DNA of 64,000 bases from Thermohahella caldifontis (GCF_041153465.1 NZ_CP154858.1:248001-312000); one strand, 5' to 3'. Shown: positions 36,601 to 45,615, numbered from the stretch's first letter. The notes: generated by a model from the letters alone, not told the origin. Program-made: numbers and translations.

Positions 36601-38500
36601 CATGTCCGGTGATGTGTTCGGCAACGGTATGCTTCTCTCCGACAAGATGAAGTTGGTCGCGGCATTCAATCACATGCATATCTTTGTGGATCCCGATCCG
36701 GACCCGGCTGCGGCATTCAGAGAGCGCCAGCGCCTGTTCAATCTTCCCCGCTCCACCTGGGCAGATTATGACGCCAAACTCATTTCAAAGGGTGGCGGGG
36801 TATTTTCGCGCAGTGCGAAGTCCATTCCCATTTCCGAGGAAATGAAGGCCCGCTTCGGCATTACCCAGGACAAGCTGCCGCCCAACATGCTCATCAAGGC
36901 CATTCTGAAGGCCGAGGTGGATCTGCTCTGGTTCGGCGGCATCGGCACCTACGTGAAGGCGACCTCCGAGTCTCAGGCCGATGCCGGGGACAAGGCCAAT
37001 GATACCATCCGTATCAATGGTGAGGACCTCCGTGCCAAGGTGGTGGGAGAGGGTGCCAACCTGGGCATGACACAACGTGGCCGTATCGAATATGCCATAA
37101 AGGGCGGCCGCCTGAATACGGATTTTGTGGACAACTCCGCGGGCGTGGACTGCTCGGACCATGAGGTCAACATCAAGATTTTGCTGAACGGAATTGTGGA
37201 CGAGGGCGACATGACCATGAAGCAGCGCAACAAGCTGCTGGAGGACATGACCGATCAGGTCGCCTGGCTGGTGCTGAAGAACAACTACCGGCAGACTCAG
37301 GCCCTCAGTATTGCGCAGTTCGAATCGTTCGAGCGGGTCGAGGAGTATCGTCGCCTGATCAATACCCTGGAAGGTCTGGGCAAGCTCGACCGGGCTCTGG
37401 AGTATATTCCGGATGACGACACCATCACCGAGCGCAAGAGTCGTGGTGAGGGGCTGGCGCGACCCGAGCTGTGTGTGCTCAACTCCTACGTGCGTGGCTA
37501 CCTCAAGGAGGTGCTGATCGACAGCGAGCTGGTGGAAGATCCGTACCTGATCCGGGAACTGCACAATGAATTCCCGTCAGTACTGGTGCGCAATTATGGC
37601 AACGCGATTGCCAGCCATCGTCTGCGCCGCGAGATCATCGCCACGCAACTCGCCAACGATCTGGTCAACCACATGGGCATTACCTTTGTGGAGCGCATGC
37701 GTCAGTCCACCGGGGCGACGATGGAGAATATCGTCAAGGCCTATGTCATCGCCCGTGATGTGTTTGATATGGAAAGCATCTGGGCTGAAATTGAGGCCCT
37801 GGACTACCAGGTCAGCGCGGAAACCCAGATCCGCATGATGACAGAGCTGATGCGGCTGGTACGGCGCGCCACCCGCTGGTTCCTGCGCAACCGTCGACGC
37901 GAACTCAATATCGAGTTGAGCATGGAGAGCTTCCGGGATCATGTGAGGGCCATTGCAGAAGGCTTGCCTGATCTGCTGGCCAGCAATCAGAAAGCCCAGC
38001 ATGAAGAAAGGCGGCAGTTCCTGTTGGAGAGGGGGGTGCCGGAATCGCTGGCAAATACCATTGCCGGGACCTTGTTCCTGTATTCCGCTCTGGGCATCAT
38101 TGAAGCCCATGAGGAAAGCCAGAAGGCGCTGGATTATGTGGCGCGCATGTTCTTTACCGTTGGCGAGGTGCTCGACCTCCAGTGGTTCAATGACCAGCTC
38201 AACAAGGCCAAACCGGCAACTCATTGGCAGGCACTGGCTCGGGAGAGCTTCAGGGAGGATCTGGACTGGCAGCAGCGCTCACTGACCGTCGGGCTGTTAC
38301 AGTTGGGTGATGTGCCTGAAGACATTGATGCCCGGTTGGAAGCCTGGACCGAACGTCACGGTGAACTGATTGCACGCTGGCGTGCCATGCTGACCGAGCT
38401 GAAAGCCAGCAAACAGCCGGAGATGGCCATGTATTCCGTGGCGCTACGGGAGTTGCTGGATCTGGCTCAGAGCACGGTACACTGCGCAGAGTGCCCCTGA
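33638..38500 (+). CDS. gdhB: NAD-specific glutamate dehydrogenase, large 180-kDa type
   Basis: This enzyme oxidatively deaminates glutamate to 2-oxoglutarate and ammonium, mainly in amino-acid catabolism. The 1620 residues match the L_180 class in length. ACT-like regulatory regions fill the N-terminal third. The catalytic core near residues 810-1180 has GGLRWSDRYEDYRTEVLGLVKAQQVKNSVIVPVGAKGGFV, GVGDMSGDVFGNGMLLSD (nucleotide binding), DLLWFGGIGTYVKA and VVGEGANLGMTQRGRIEYA. The C-terminal helical region is complete. It is divergent from the moxR operon and has a single large frame with no break. Confidence 0.96.
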   Translation: MKLTALEERDEFFELLDRELESRLKTGASDDIRQFARYFYEVSPLEELREKRLGDAYGAVLSSWKFLETYKPGKAKVEVSNPNLEENGWQSTHTVITLVMPNMPFIVDSVRMALTRLELNIYAMHNAVLKVQRTAGGKLKKLLGRHEKDKATGCEAFMYVEVDRHSSARDLENIRAELVTVLNEVETAVADYPLMKEKAIELAQAFSKKIKGVDDAERREAQAFLDWLSKDHFTFLGYDEYTYEKAGDDLEIRQVAKSELGILKSHQERPRKFMLSSLPRQARERIAGPEIFIFSKSAERSRVHRPAYPDYVSVKRYNAKGEVVGEARFLGLYTFRVYNDLTEEIPLVRRKIAYVKQESGFDPNDYAGKELDQILAVYPRDELFQISKEQLLEAALGILYIQERRKIRLFMHEDVYGQFVTALVFVPRDIYSTRLRMKIAEILSGELGAEDLEFFTYYSESVLARTQFILRVPPAENRELPVEELQARIVAAAQSWQDGLVEALSEACGEERAARLIQEFQDAFPSAYQEDFSPRRAVIDIDHMESLSSEMPLAMSFYKALEEDDKILHFKLYHEGTSVPLSDVLPVFENLGLRVIGEHPYEVRARSGKVVWIHDFALQSRDEAIVDIARIRKIFEDLFLRVWLRQAENDTFNRLVLAAHLDWRQISMLRSYARYMRQIRFGYSQTFIANTLANHVGIARMLLELFEARFDPARFKSAEQCEAAQQNILNDINTELDEVSNLSEDKVLRRYVELIRATVRTNYYQTDAQGHHKPYMSFKMLPSKIPGVPKPVPMYEIFVYSPQVEGVHLRGGKVARGGLRWSDRYEDYRTEVLGLVKAQQVKNSVIVPVGAKGGFVAKQLPEGDREAWLREGIASYKTFVRGLLDVTDNNRGGEVIPPPNVVRHDEDDYYLVVAADKGTATFSDIANSISAEYDFWLRDAFASGGSQGYDHKKMGITARGAWVSVQRHFREMGLNTDTDEFTAVGVGDMSGDVFGNGMLLSDKMKLVAAFNHMHIFVDPDPDPAAAFRERQRLFNLPRSTWADYDAKLISKGGGVFSRSAKSIPISEEMKARFGITQDKLPPNMLIKAILKAEVDLLWFGGIGTYVKATSESQADAGDKANDTIRINGEDLRAKVVGEGANLGMTQRGRIEYAIKGGRLNTDFVDNSAGVDCSDHEVNIKILLNGIVDEGDMTMKQRNKLLEDMTDQVAWLVLKNNYRQTQALSIAQFESFERVEEYRRLINTLEGLGKLDRALEYIPDDDTITERKSRGEGLARPELCVLNSYVRGYLKEVLIDSELVEDPYLIRELHNEFPSVLVRNYGNAIASHRLRREIIATQLANDLVNHMGITFVERMRQSTGATMENIVKAYVIARDVFDMESIWAEIEALDYQVSAETQIRMMTELMRLVRRATRWFLRNRRRELNIELSMESFRDHVRAIAEGLPDLLASNQKAQHEERRQFLLERGVPESLANTIAGTLFLYSALGIIEAHEESQKALDYVARMFFTVGEVLDLQWFNDQLNKAKPATHWQALARESFREDLDWQQRSLTVGLLQLGDVPEDIDARLEAWTERHGELIARWRAMLTELKASKQPEMAMYSVALRELLDLAQSTVHCAECP

Positions 38501-38508
38501 TTGCGCCC

Positions 38509-38727
38509 ATGCCATCACTGTACCTGCGCCTGGATCTGAGTGCCGAACAACTGCAGCGCCTGTACCGGGAGCCGGTACAGGTCGTTCGGGCAGTATCCGA
38601 AGATGGGCGACGCATCCAGTTTCCCGTGAACGCCATCCGGCCTTATATCCGGCGGGATGGTGTGCACGGGCGGTTTGAACTGGTCTTTGACGAACGCTAC
38701 AAGCTGGTGGATTTCAGGCCAGCCTGA
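38509..38727 (+). CDS. DUF2835 family small protein
   Basis: This 72-residue cytoplasmic protein has the pattern SLYLRLDLSAEQLQRLYREPVQVVRAVSEDGRRIQFPVNAIRPYIRRDGVHGRFELVFDERYKLVDF, which fits DUF2835, a family of small basic gammaproteobacterial proteins of unknown function. ATG 38509 fits the family start; a GTG at 38491 inside the end of the dehydrogenase gene is also open. It lies nine bases after the dehydrogenase stop and may be translated by re-initiation. It converges with the next minus-strand gene. Confidence 0.78.
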   Translation: MPSLYLRLDLSAEQLQRLYREPVQVVRAVSEDGRRIQFPVNAIRPYIRRDGVHGRFELVFDERYKLVDFRPA

Positions 38728-38742
38728 ACCGCATCGGCAGGA

Positions 38743-39465
38743 TCAGAATCTCAGATAGGCCACCAGTCGTCCGCCATCGATCCCTTCTTTGGTATGGTGT
38801 GGAACGAGTTGCCATTGCATCTCGCTGAGCATGGGAGCAACGGTGCGCGGTGTGTAGCTGCGCCAGAACCGTGTCAGTGTGTGGGGGTGTGTGCGCAACC
38901 TCAGTTCGTTGACCAGGGCACCGGTTACAAACTGTATGGCGCCGTCTTCGGGACGGCCGTCATCCAGGGCGATAACCAGCCCGGCAGCGAAAGAGACGGC
39001 CAGTCCGGCCTTTCGGTGTGTATGCGCATAAAGGGCTTCGGTTCTGCCCGCTTCAATCAGCAGGTTCTCTACCTTGGCCAGATTGCGCTCCTTGGGGTAC
39101 TTCAGTTTACGGGTGGCTGTCTTGAGTCCCTCGGCATAGATGGACTTTTCCAGAAGCATGCCGGCCAGGCCAAGGGCCGAGGTGGTGGCGGAAACCCGCG
39201 CATCGTAGCGTGCAGCCTTGTTGTCCGTTGACTCCGCAAAGGCAATGTTACCGAGCATGGAGGCGCCGTAGATGCCCACCCAGGACCATTTCCAGATGGA
39301 CTCCTTGTGCTGTGCTTCCTCAAAGGCGGCCTTGATGGCAGTTATGGAGCGCCGGGCTTTATCCTTGCTGATCTCAGCATGGAGGACACCTGTCGTGGCG
39401 AGAGCGAGGATCAGGCATAACGCCCGGCTAAATATGTTTGACAAACCAGAATTTCTCCCAGGCAT
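38743..39465 (-). CDS. Unknown exported or membrane-associated protein
   Basis: This 240-residue protein is one I do not recognise. It begins with a basic stretch and hydrophobic helix (NIFSRALCLILALATTGVLHAEIS), probably a signal peptide. The mature part has hydrophobic segments at about 63-80 (WSWVGIYGASMLGNIAF), 92-110 and 150-168 (AGLAVSFAAGLVIALDDG), so it may be partly membrane-embedded. The ATG at 39465 has AAGG six bases upstream and overlaps the end of the transglycosylase gene by 38 bases, which suggests coupling. Apart from that it stands alone. Confidence 0.7.
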   Translation of the reverse strand: MPGRNSGLSNIFSRALCLILALATTGVLHAEISKDKARRSITAIKAAFEEAQHKESIWKWSWVGIYGASMLGNIAFAESTDNKAARYDARVSATTSALGLAGMLLEKSIYAEGLKTATRKLKYPKERNLAKVENLLIEAGRTEALYAHTHRKAGLAVSFAAGLVIALDDGRPEDGAIQFVTGALVNELRLRTHPHTLTRFWRSYTPRTVAPMLSEMQWQLVPHHTKEGIDGGRLVAYLRF

Positions 39466-40072
39466 TCATCACCTTTTCCGGATACCAGGTCTTTCCGGCA
39501 CTCCCGTTATAGCGGGCCAGTGCCCGAATCAGGTTGCCTTTCTCCTTCTGGTAATAATGCTTGAGAATGGTCACGCCGTAACGTAAATTTGTCTCAATTT
39601 TGAAAAGATTATCCTGCGGACGGCCGATTTCTTCTTTCCAGAAGGGCATGACCTGCATGAGTCCCTGGGCACCGACCGGGGACAGGGCAAATTCATCAAA
39701 CCGGCTTTCCACATGAATCACCGCCAGAACCAGCTCGGGTGACAGGCCGGCGCGGGTTGCCTCGGCATGCACCAGCCTGAGCAGACGGATGCGCTTCTCC
39801 GGATCCCTGACATAACGCTCCAGCCGGGCGGACATGTCCACCAGCCAGACTTCCGCATCAAAGCGATCATTGAAACTGCTCTGGTCGTTCGCGGCCTCCT
39901 TGAGCAGGCGTCGCAGCTCAGGGTCCACATCTGGCGCAGGGCCGCTCCAGGTGGCCCCGGCCAGGCAGAGCAGGCAGCCGAGCAGGACTGCCCGCAACAG
40001 ATCAGGGCGCAAGCAGACGCTCGCGAAGCTGTGCTTCGGCTTCGGCCAGCGGAATGTCCTGACTGCTTTCAT
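39428..40072 (-). CDS. Lytic transglycosylase (SLT domain)
   Basis: This enzyme cleaves the peptidoglycan glycan backbone to 1,6-anhydromuropeptides. The 214-residue frame holds the SLT catalytic core: VLAVIHVESRFDEFALSPVGAQGLMQVMPFW with catalytic Glu122, then NLRYGVTILKHYYQKEKGNLIRALARYNGS. A signal-like hydrophobic segment (LLRAVLLGCLLCLAGATWSG) follows an N-terminal extension that overlaps proS by 71 bases. A TTG at 40012 would remove most of that overlap and give a normal signal peptide, so the true start is uncertain. It lacks the N-terminal U-domain of the large soluble enzyme and resembles small MltC/EmtA-like or YjbJ-like forms. Confidence 0.88.
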   Translation of the reverse strand: MKAVRTFRWPKPKHSFASVCLRPDLLRAVLLGCLLCLAGATWSGPAPDVDPELRRLLKEAANDQSSFNDRFDAEVWLVDMSARLERYVRDPEKRIRLLRLVHAEATRAGLSPELVLAVIHVESRFDEFALSPVGAQGLMQVMPFWKEEIGRPQDNLFKIETNLRYGVTILKHYYQKEKGNLIRALARYNGSAGKTWYPEKVMNAWEKFWFVKHI

Positions 40073-41708
40073 CCGTTCGACCCTTGTACTCCAGAGTGCC
40101 GGCTTTCAGGCCACGGTCGCTGATCACCACACGGTGCGGGATGCCAATCAGCTCCATGTCGGCGAATTTCACGCCCGGGCGCTCGTTACGATCATCCAGA
40201 AGCACATCATAGCCGGCGGCGCGCAGGCGTGCATAGAGCTCTTCGCCCGCTTCGCGAACTGCGTCAGATTTGTGTGCGTTGAGCGTGACAATCACCAGCT
40301 GGAAGGGCGCAATGGCCTCCGGCCAGATAATGCCCCGGTCATCATGGTTCTGCTCGATGGTCGCCGCCACGACGCGGCTGACGCCAATGCCGTAGCACCC
40401 CATCTGCATGATGACCGACTTGCCGTTTTCATCCAGCACCGCGGCGTTCATGGCACGGCTGTACTTGTCGCCCAGCTTGAAGACATGGCCGACTTCAATC
40501 CCCTTTCTGAGCACGAGCACGCCTTTGCCGTCCGGGCTCGGATCGCCCTCCACCACATTGCGGATGTCGGCCACCTCATTCAGCGGCACATCCCGCTCCC
40601 AGTTGACGCCGGTCAGGTGGACACCTTCCTTGTTGGCACCACAGACAAAATCGGCCAGTACGGCCGCACTGCGGTCCACCACTGTCCGGATGCTCAGACC
40701 CACCGGCCCCAGTGAGCCGGGCGCGCAACCGGTCGCCGCGCGGACGGACTCATCGTCCATGAATTCGGGCTCGTCATTCAGATCCAGCACCTTCTTCAGC
40801 TTGACCAGGTTGAGTTCATGATCGCCGCGCAGCACGACCGCCACGGGCTCCCCGTCACAAGAAAGCACGAGCGTCTTGACGGTGCTTTCGACCGGTACTT
40901 TCAGGAAGGCACTGACCTCACTGATGGTCTTCTGATCCGGCGTGGCCACCTCCTGCATGGGCTCGGAGGGTGCCGGACGGGATGCCAGCGTGACCGCTTC
41001 TGCCAGCTCGATGTTGGCGGCATAGTCGCTTTCCGTGGAGAAGGCGATGATATCCTCGCCGGAATCCGCCAGTACATGGAACTCGTGCGAGGCATTGCCA
41101 CCGATGCTGCCGGAGTCTGCCGCCACGGCACGGAAGTCCAGCCCCAGACGGCTGAAGATGCGTGTATAGGTGTCATACATGACCTCGTAGGTCTCGTCCA
41201 GTGAGGCACTGTCCAGATGGAAGGAATAGGCGTCCTTCATCAGGAATTCCCGTGCACGCATGATACCGAAGCGGGGGCGGCGCTCGTCCCGGAACTTGGT
41301 CTGAATCTGGTAGAAATTGGCCGGAAGCTGCTTGTAGCTGCGGATTTCGTTGCGTACAAGATCGGTGATCACTTCCTCATGTGTCGGGCCCACGCAGAAT
41401 TCCCGGTCATGGCGGTCACGCACACGCAGCAACTCGGCACCGTATTGATTCCAGCGGCCGGACTCCTGCCAGAGTTCCGCCGGCTGGATGGCGGGCATCA
41501 GCAGCTCCTGGGCACCGGAGCGATCCATTTCCTCACGCACGATGCGTTCAACCTTGCGCAGGACGCGCAGCCCCAGGGGCAGCCAGTTGTACAGGCCGGA
41601 AGCGAGCTTGCGGATCATGCCCGCGCGCAGCATCAGTTGATGACTGATGACTTCTGCATCAGCCGGGGTTTCTCTCAGGGTGGCAATCAGGTACTGACTG
41701 GCTCGCAT
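40002..41708 (-). CDS. proS: Prolyl-tRNA synthetase
   Basis: This class II synthetase charges tRNA-Pro. At 568 residues it is the bacterial form with a YbaK-like editing domain inserted near residues 235-390 (TIVKTLVLSCDGEPVAVVLRGDHELNLVKLKK). The start is MRASQYLIATLRETPADAEVISHQLMLRAGMIRKLASGLYNWLPLG; motif 2 (FRDERRPRFGIMRAREFLMKDAYSF) and the C-terminal anticodon-binding domain (LYARLRAAGYDVLLDDRNERPGVKFADMELIGIPHRV) are present. It is divergent from the thioesterase gene. Confidence 0.97.
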   Translation of the reverse strand: MRASQYLIATLRETPADAEVISHQLMLRAGMIRKLASGLYNWLPLGLRVLRKVERIVREEMDRSGAQELLMPAIQPAELWQESGRWNQYGAELLRVRDRHDREFCVGPTHEEVITDLVRNEIRSYKQLPANFYQIQTKFRDERRPRFGIMRAREFLMKDAYSFHLDSASLDETYEVMYDTYTRIFSRLGLDFRAVAADSGSIGGNASHEFHVLADSGEDIIAFSTESDYAANIELAEAVTLASRPAPSEPMQEVATPDQKTISEVSAFLKVPVESTVKTLVLSCDGEPVAVVLRGDHELNLVKLKKVLDLNDEPEFMDDESVRAATGCAPGSLGPVGLSIRTVVDRSAAVLADFVCGANKEGVHLTGVNWERDVPLNEVADIRNVVEGDPSPDGKGVLVLRKGIEVGHVFKLGDKYSRAMNAAVLDENGKSVIMQMGCYGIGVSRVVAATIEQNHDDRGIIWPEAIAPFQLVIVTLNAHKSDAVREAGEELYARLRAAGYDVLLDDRNERPGVKFADMELIGIPHRVVISDRGLKAGTLEYKGRTDESSQDIPLAEAEAQLRERLLAP

Positions 41709-41832
41709 GGTGGGGTATTCTCCGGTAAATTCAGTGATGAGGGTATTTTAGGGAGCGGGGCAGGCAATCACAACCATTGTCGGCCTTGGCAGGCAAGGGC
41801 GGATCAGGCATGATTTGCCCCGGAGGCAACCC

Positions 41833-42258
41833 GTGAATCTGACAGCACAAGATGTTGAGTACATCATCCGGCAGGGTGTACCCCTGGCCGAAACGATCGA
41901 CCTGCGCGTCGAGCACGTGTCGGCGGAAGGGGCACGGATCCGGATTCCGTTTCGTCCCGCGGGGACACGACCCGGTGGCAGTTTGTCCGGTCCGGTGATC
42001 ATGGCCGCCGCCGACGCCGCCATGTATGCGGCGATCCTCGGTGTTCTGGGACGTGTCGAAATGGCCGTGACCAGCAATCTCAATATCAATTTTCTGCAAA
42101 GGCCCGCACGCCGCGACCTGCTGGCATCGGCGCGGCTGTTGAAGCTGGGGCGCAGGCTGGCCTTTCTGGAAGTGGAACTCGTGACGGAGGACGACGAGAC
42201 GCTGGTGGCTCATGCGACTGGCAGCTATGCCTTGCCGTCGGAGGCGGGTGGAACGTGA
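41833..42258 (+). CDS. PaaI-type hotdog thioesterase
   Basis: This 141-residue hotdog-fold protein has the 4HBT/PaaI core: RIPFRPAGTRPGGSLSGPVIMAAADAAMYAAILGVLG (the active-site loop with the acidic residue), then MAVTSNLNINFLQRPARRDLLASARLLKLGRRLAFLEVELV. It probably hydrolyses an acyl-CoA thioester; the substrate is unknown. GTG 41833 has GGAGG six bases upstream and is favoured over the upstream open codons. It lies between proS (divergent) and a TetR gene on the same strand. Confidence 0.85.
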   Translation: MNLTAQDVEYIIRQGVPLAETIDLRVEHVSAEGARIRIPFRPAGTRPGGSLSGPVIMAAADAAMYAAILGVLGRVEMAVTSNLNINFLQRPARRDLLASARLLKLGRRLAFLEVELVTEDDETLVAHATGSYALPSEAGGT

Positions 42259-42318
42259 TGGGGTTGGCAAAAAGAAAACGTGACATATTGTCATATTAAG
42301 GACAGGCGGAGTACACTG

Positions 42319-42951
42319 ATGAAGAGTACGGAGATGAATGCATCTTCCATGGAGCTGGAACAGCGCCGTCAGCCGGTGCAGGAGCGGAGTCGGGAGCGTG
42401 TCGAGCGCATTCTGACAGTTGCCGCGAGGCTGATCAGCGAGAAGGGGGTGGATGCCCTGAAAACGTCCGAGATTGCGCGGGAGGCGGGGATCTCCCTGGC
42501 GTCACTGTACCGCTACTTTCCCAACAAGGCAGCGGTCATCAAGGCGCTGGCGGAACAGCATATCCGCAAGCTGGATGCCCATCTCAAGGCCTTTGCGGAA
42601 TCGCTGGACCTGGACAACGGTTTTGATCAGCTGATCGACACCTATGCCCGCTTCTACCGCTCCGAGCCCGGTTACAAGGAAATCTGGTCAGGCGTGGAAG
42701 CCATGCCTGAATTGCAGGCGCTGGACCTCGGTGAGCTGTACGACAACGCCCGGGTGGTGTCGGAGGCGGCTCAGGCCCGGTTTCCGGATGTGGACCCGGA
42801 CCGGCTCTGGCTGATCTGCGTGATGTTGCCGAGGGCATGCGGCGCCGTTTTGCGGCTGGCGATGACCATGTCGGAAGACCAGGCCGCTGTCATGGTGGAT
42901 GAGCTCAAGCTCATGGTGAAAAGTTATCTGAGGGTGCGGCTGGCACCGTGA
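42319..42951 (+). CDS. TetR-family regulator of the PLP/GMC/ALDH operon
   Basis: This 210-residue repressor-type protein has an N-terminal helix-turn-helix (ALKTSEIAREAGISLASLYRYFPNKAAVIKALAEQH, about 45-80) and an all-helical ligand domain. The start at 42319 is preferred over 42280 because an AGGCGGAG element precedes it. It lies 48 bases before the PLP-enzyme gene on the same strand, so it probably controls that operon and perhaps itself. The ligand is unknown; a long-chain alcohol, aldehyde or acyl-CoA is a reasonable guess from the neighbours. Confidence 0.88.
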   Translation: MKSTEMNASSMELEQRRQPVQERSRERVERILTVAARLISEKGVDALKTSEIAREAGISLASLYRYFPNKAAVIKALAEQHIRKLDAHLKAFAESLDLDNGFDQLIDTYARFYRSEPGYKEIWSGVEAMPELQALDLGELYDNARVVSEAAQARFPDVDPDRLWLICVMLPRACGAVLRLAMTMSEDQAAVMVDELKLMVKSYLRVRLAP

Positions 42952-42999
42952 TCTGTCGCCCGCCCTCGCACACGGGAGTGCAGGAGGGTGGGTGTGCTG

Positions 43000-44187
43000 A
43001 TGTCGGAAAATTCCTGGGAGACCTGGGCAGAGGCGGCCGGGGAAGGCTTGCCCGCTGCCGTCCTGGATCTGGACGCTGCCGAAAAGAACATTGAACTTCT
43101 GGCCCGACAGGCAGGCAACAAGCCACTGCGGCTCGTGACCAAATCCCTGCGCTGCCGGCCGCTGATCGCTCATCTGCTGGCGTATCTCGGTGACCGCTGC
43201 AGTGGTCTGATGGCGTTTCATCCGGAGGAAGCAGCCTGGCTCTCGGAGCAGTTCCGGAGCTCCATTCTGGTCGCCTATCCCTCCACGCAGGTCCACGCCC
43301 TGAGCACGGCCCTGGCAGCGGTGCGTCAGGGGGCGGACATCACCTTCATGGTCGATTCGGCCGATCACCTGACCGCGCTGACTCAGGCCATGCGCGGCAA
43401 CCCGGTGACCGTTCCGGTCGCCATTGATCTCGACATGTCCTCACGCTGGCCGGGGCTGCACTTCGGCGTGCAGCGCTCGCCCATCAGACGTCAGGAAGAC
43501 CTTGCTGCACTGCTGGACGAAATCCGCAAACGGCCCGGATTCAGGCTGGCAGGTGTCATGGGATATGAGGCGCAGATTGCGGGGCTGCCGGACCGGCGGC
43601 CGGATGACCGGCTGCATTCGCTGGCCGTACCCCGGCTCAAGACGCTTTCCCGGCGCCATGTAGCCCGGTGGCGCGCGGAGGCCGTCAGGGTGATCCGCGA
43701 TGCCGGCTTCAGCCCGGAGTTTGTCAATGGCGGTGGCACGGGGTCCGTGGCCTTCACGGCAGGCTGCCCGGAGGTGACGGAAATTGCCGTGGGCTCGGGC
43801 GTCTTCTGTCCGCATCTTTTCGACCATTACCGGGACCTTCCGCTGCGGCCTGCCGCCGGCTTCGTGTTGCCGGTCGATCGCCGGCCCCAGCCCGGTGTCG
43901 TCACCTGTTCCGGCGGGGGGTATGTCGCGTCAGGGGCGTGTGATGCGTCCAGACTGCCGAAACCGGTGTGGCCCGAGGGCGTCAGCCTGTTGCCGCTGGA
44001 GGGTGCCGGGGAGGTGCAGACACCCGTTCGCCTGCCGGCGGCAGACCTGAACCCGGATCGTGTCGTGTTTCGTCATGCCAAGGCAGGAGAGCTGTGTGAA
44101 CGGTTCAATCAGCTGCGGGTGCATCGGTCGGGAAAGGTCGTGGCCGGGTGGCCCACCTATCGCGGGGAAGGCCGCTCATTCATCTAG
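43000..44187 (+). CDS. PLP-dependent alanine racemase-fold enzyme (amino acid deaminase/aldolase-like)
   Basis: This protein has about 395 residues and fits the fold-III PLP enzymes related to D-threonine aldolase. The N-terminal barrel begins LPAAVLDLDAAEKNIELLARQAGNKPLRLVTKSLRCRPLIAHLL, where the Lys of VTKS is the likely PLP Schiff base. VPVAIDLDMSSR, GVMGYEAQIAG and FVNGGGTGS (phosphate binding) follow, with a C-terminal beta domain (FNQLRVHR). An ATG (43000) and a GTG (42994) are both possible after the GGAGG at 42983. It is the first gene of a tight operon with an alcohol oxidase and aldehyde dehydrogenase. The substrate is unknown. Confidence 0.82.
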   Translation: MSENSWETWAEAAGEGLPAAVLDLDAAEKNIELLARQAGNKPLRLVTKSLRCRPLIAHLLAYLGDRCSGLMAFHPEEAAWLSEQFRSSILVAYPSTQVHALSTALAAVRQGADITFMVDSADHLTALTQAMRGNPVTVPVAIDLDMSSRWPGLHFGVQRSPIRRQEDLAALLDEIRKRPGFRLAGVMGYEAQIAGLPDRRPDDRLHSLAVPRLKTLSRRHVARWRAEAVRVIRDAGFSPEFVNGGGTGSVAFTAGCPEVTEIAVGSGVFCPHLFDHYRDLPLRPAAGFVLPVDRRPQPGVVTCSGGGYVASGACDASRLPKPVWPEGVSLLPLEGAGEVQTPVRLPAADLNPDRVVFRHAKAGELCERFNQLRVHRSGKVVAGWPTYRGEGRSFI

Positions 44188-44196
44188 GAGGCGCGA

Positions 44197-45615
44197 ATGG
44201 ATAAGTTCTGGGACTACATCATCATTGGCTCGGGCGCCGGCGGCAGCGTGCTGGCGGAGCGCTTGGTCCGTGCGGGCGCGCGTTGCCTGATGCTCGAAGC
44301 CGGGCAGCGGTATCGCCCGGAAGACTACCCGGCCAACGAGCTGCACGCCAATACCCGGCTGATGTGGCACGGCGGCATGGACATGTCGGAGGATGCGGGG
44401 CTGCTGTTCTTGCGCGGCAAGACGCTCGGCGGTGGCACGGTCATCAACCAGGCTCTGCTGGACCGGTTCGATGAGCTGGCCTGGTCCGACTGGCGGGAGC
44501 GCAGTGGTATCGACGACTTTTCCGTGGAGGCCATGGCACCGCACTATGAAGCGGTCGAAAGTGAGCTGAGCCTCCAGACCATTCCGGAACAGCACTGGAA
44601 TGGCAACGCACGCCTGTATGTGGAGGGGTTCGAGGCCTGTGGTTATCGCTGGGCACCGCTGCGCCGGGGGCAGCGCGGATGTTCGCCGGATAACGACTGC
44701 ATTCAGTGTCTGGGGGGCTGTCGCAGGGCCTCGAAACAAAGCATGGCGGTGACCTTCCTGCCAAGAGCCGAGGCGGCCGGCCTGGAGATCCTGACGGCGT
44801 GCCACGTGGACCGGGTGCATCCGGGTCCGCACTATGCCGTGGTGCAGGGCCGCATGCGCGGGCGCCCGCACACCTGGTACGCCCGCAAGGTGGTGCTGGC
44901 GGCCGGTGCGCTGGGCACGACGGAGATCCTGTTGCGATCCGGACTGGCGCGCCACCTTCCGGCACTGGGGCAGCACTTCTGGTGCCATCCTCAGTTCATG
45001 ACCCTGGCCATGATGCGGGACGTGGTGGACGCTCACAAGGGCGCCTTGCAGGCGGTCAAGTCGGATGATCCCCGGTTCCGCCAGCAAGGCTTCAAGCTGG
45101 AAAACGTCTTTGCCGGCCCCATTGCCGTGTCCATGCTCAAGGCGGGGTTCGGTCCGGCCCATCAGCGCTTCATGAAGGACTACCGCCACCTGGCCTGTAT
45201 CGAAGTGGCCGTGCGGGATGTCACACCCGGTACACTGAGACTGGACAATCAATCCCGCCTGCGCATTCACAAGCCGCTGGGTGATCCGGAATGGGCCCGG
45301 GCCAGAGCGGGTCAGCAGGCCATCGAGAACATCTTTGAGGCCGTGGGCGCGGAAACCATCGACCATGCTCGCCTGCGTATCGGGCTGCACCTGATGGGCG
45401 GGGCCGTCATGGGAACAGATGACCGGACTTCGGTGGTCGCACCGGATGGTCATGTGCACGGCATGCCGAGCCTGATGGTTGCAGATGGCAGTCTGTTTCC
45501 ATCCGCTCCCGGCATCAACCCGTCACTGACCATCATGGCCATGGCACAGCGCATTGCCGGTATCGAAACAGGCTCCGTGTCGAGCCGGGAACAGGCAGAG
45601 GAGGTCAGTGCATGA
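44197..45615 (+). CDS. GMC-family FAD oxidoreductase (alcohol oxidase/dehydrogenase)
   Basis: The 472 residues begin MDKFWDYIIIGSGAGGSVLAERLVRAGARCLMLEAG, the FAD-binding Rossmann motif. GKTLGGGTVINQALLDRF is the GMC signature 1 region, and the C-terminal HLMGGAVMGTDD and MVADGSLFPSAPGINPSLTIMAMAQRIA carry the catalytic His and Asn neighbourhood. A cysteine cluster, CSPDNDCIQCLGGC (near 164-177), is typical of long-chain alcohol oxidase-like members and may bind metal. The probable reaction is oxidation of an alcohol to an aldehyde, which the downstream dehydrogenase would complete. It follows the PLP gene by nine bases. Confidence 0.9.
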   Translation: MDKFWDYIIIGSGAGGSVLAERLVRAGARCLMLEAGQRYRPEDYPANELHANTRLMWHGGMDMSEDAGLLFLRGKTLGGGTVINQALLDRFDELAWSDWRERSGIDDFSVEAMAPHYEAVESELSLQTIPEQHWNGNARLYVEGFEACGYRWAPLRRGQRGCSPDNDCIQCLGGCRRASKQSMAVTFLPRAEAAGLEILTACHVDRVHPGPHYAVVQGRMRGRPHTWYARKVVLAAGALGTTEILLRSGLARHLPALGQHFWCHPQFMTLAMMRDVVDAHKGALQAVKSDDPRFRQQGFKLENVFAGPIAVSMLKAGFGPAHQRFMKDYRHLACIEVAVRDVTPGTLRLDNQSRLRIHKPLGDPEWARARAGQQAIENIFEAVGAETIDHARLRIGLHLMGGAVMGTDDRTSVVAPDGHVHGMPSLMVADGSLFPSAPGINPSLTIMAMAQRIAGIETGSVSSREQAEEVSA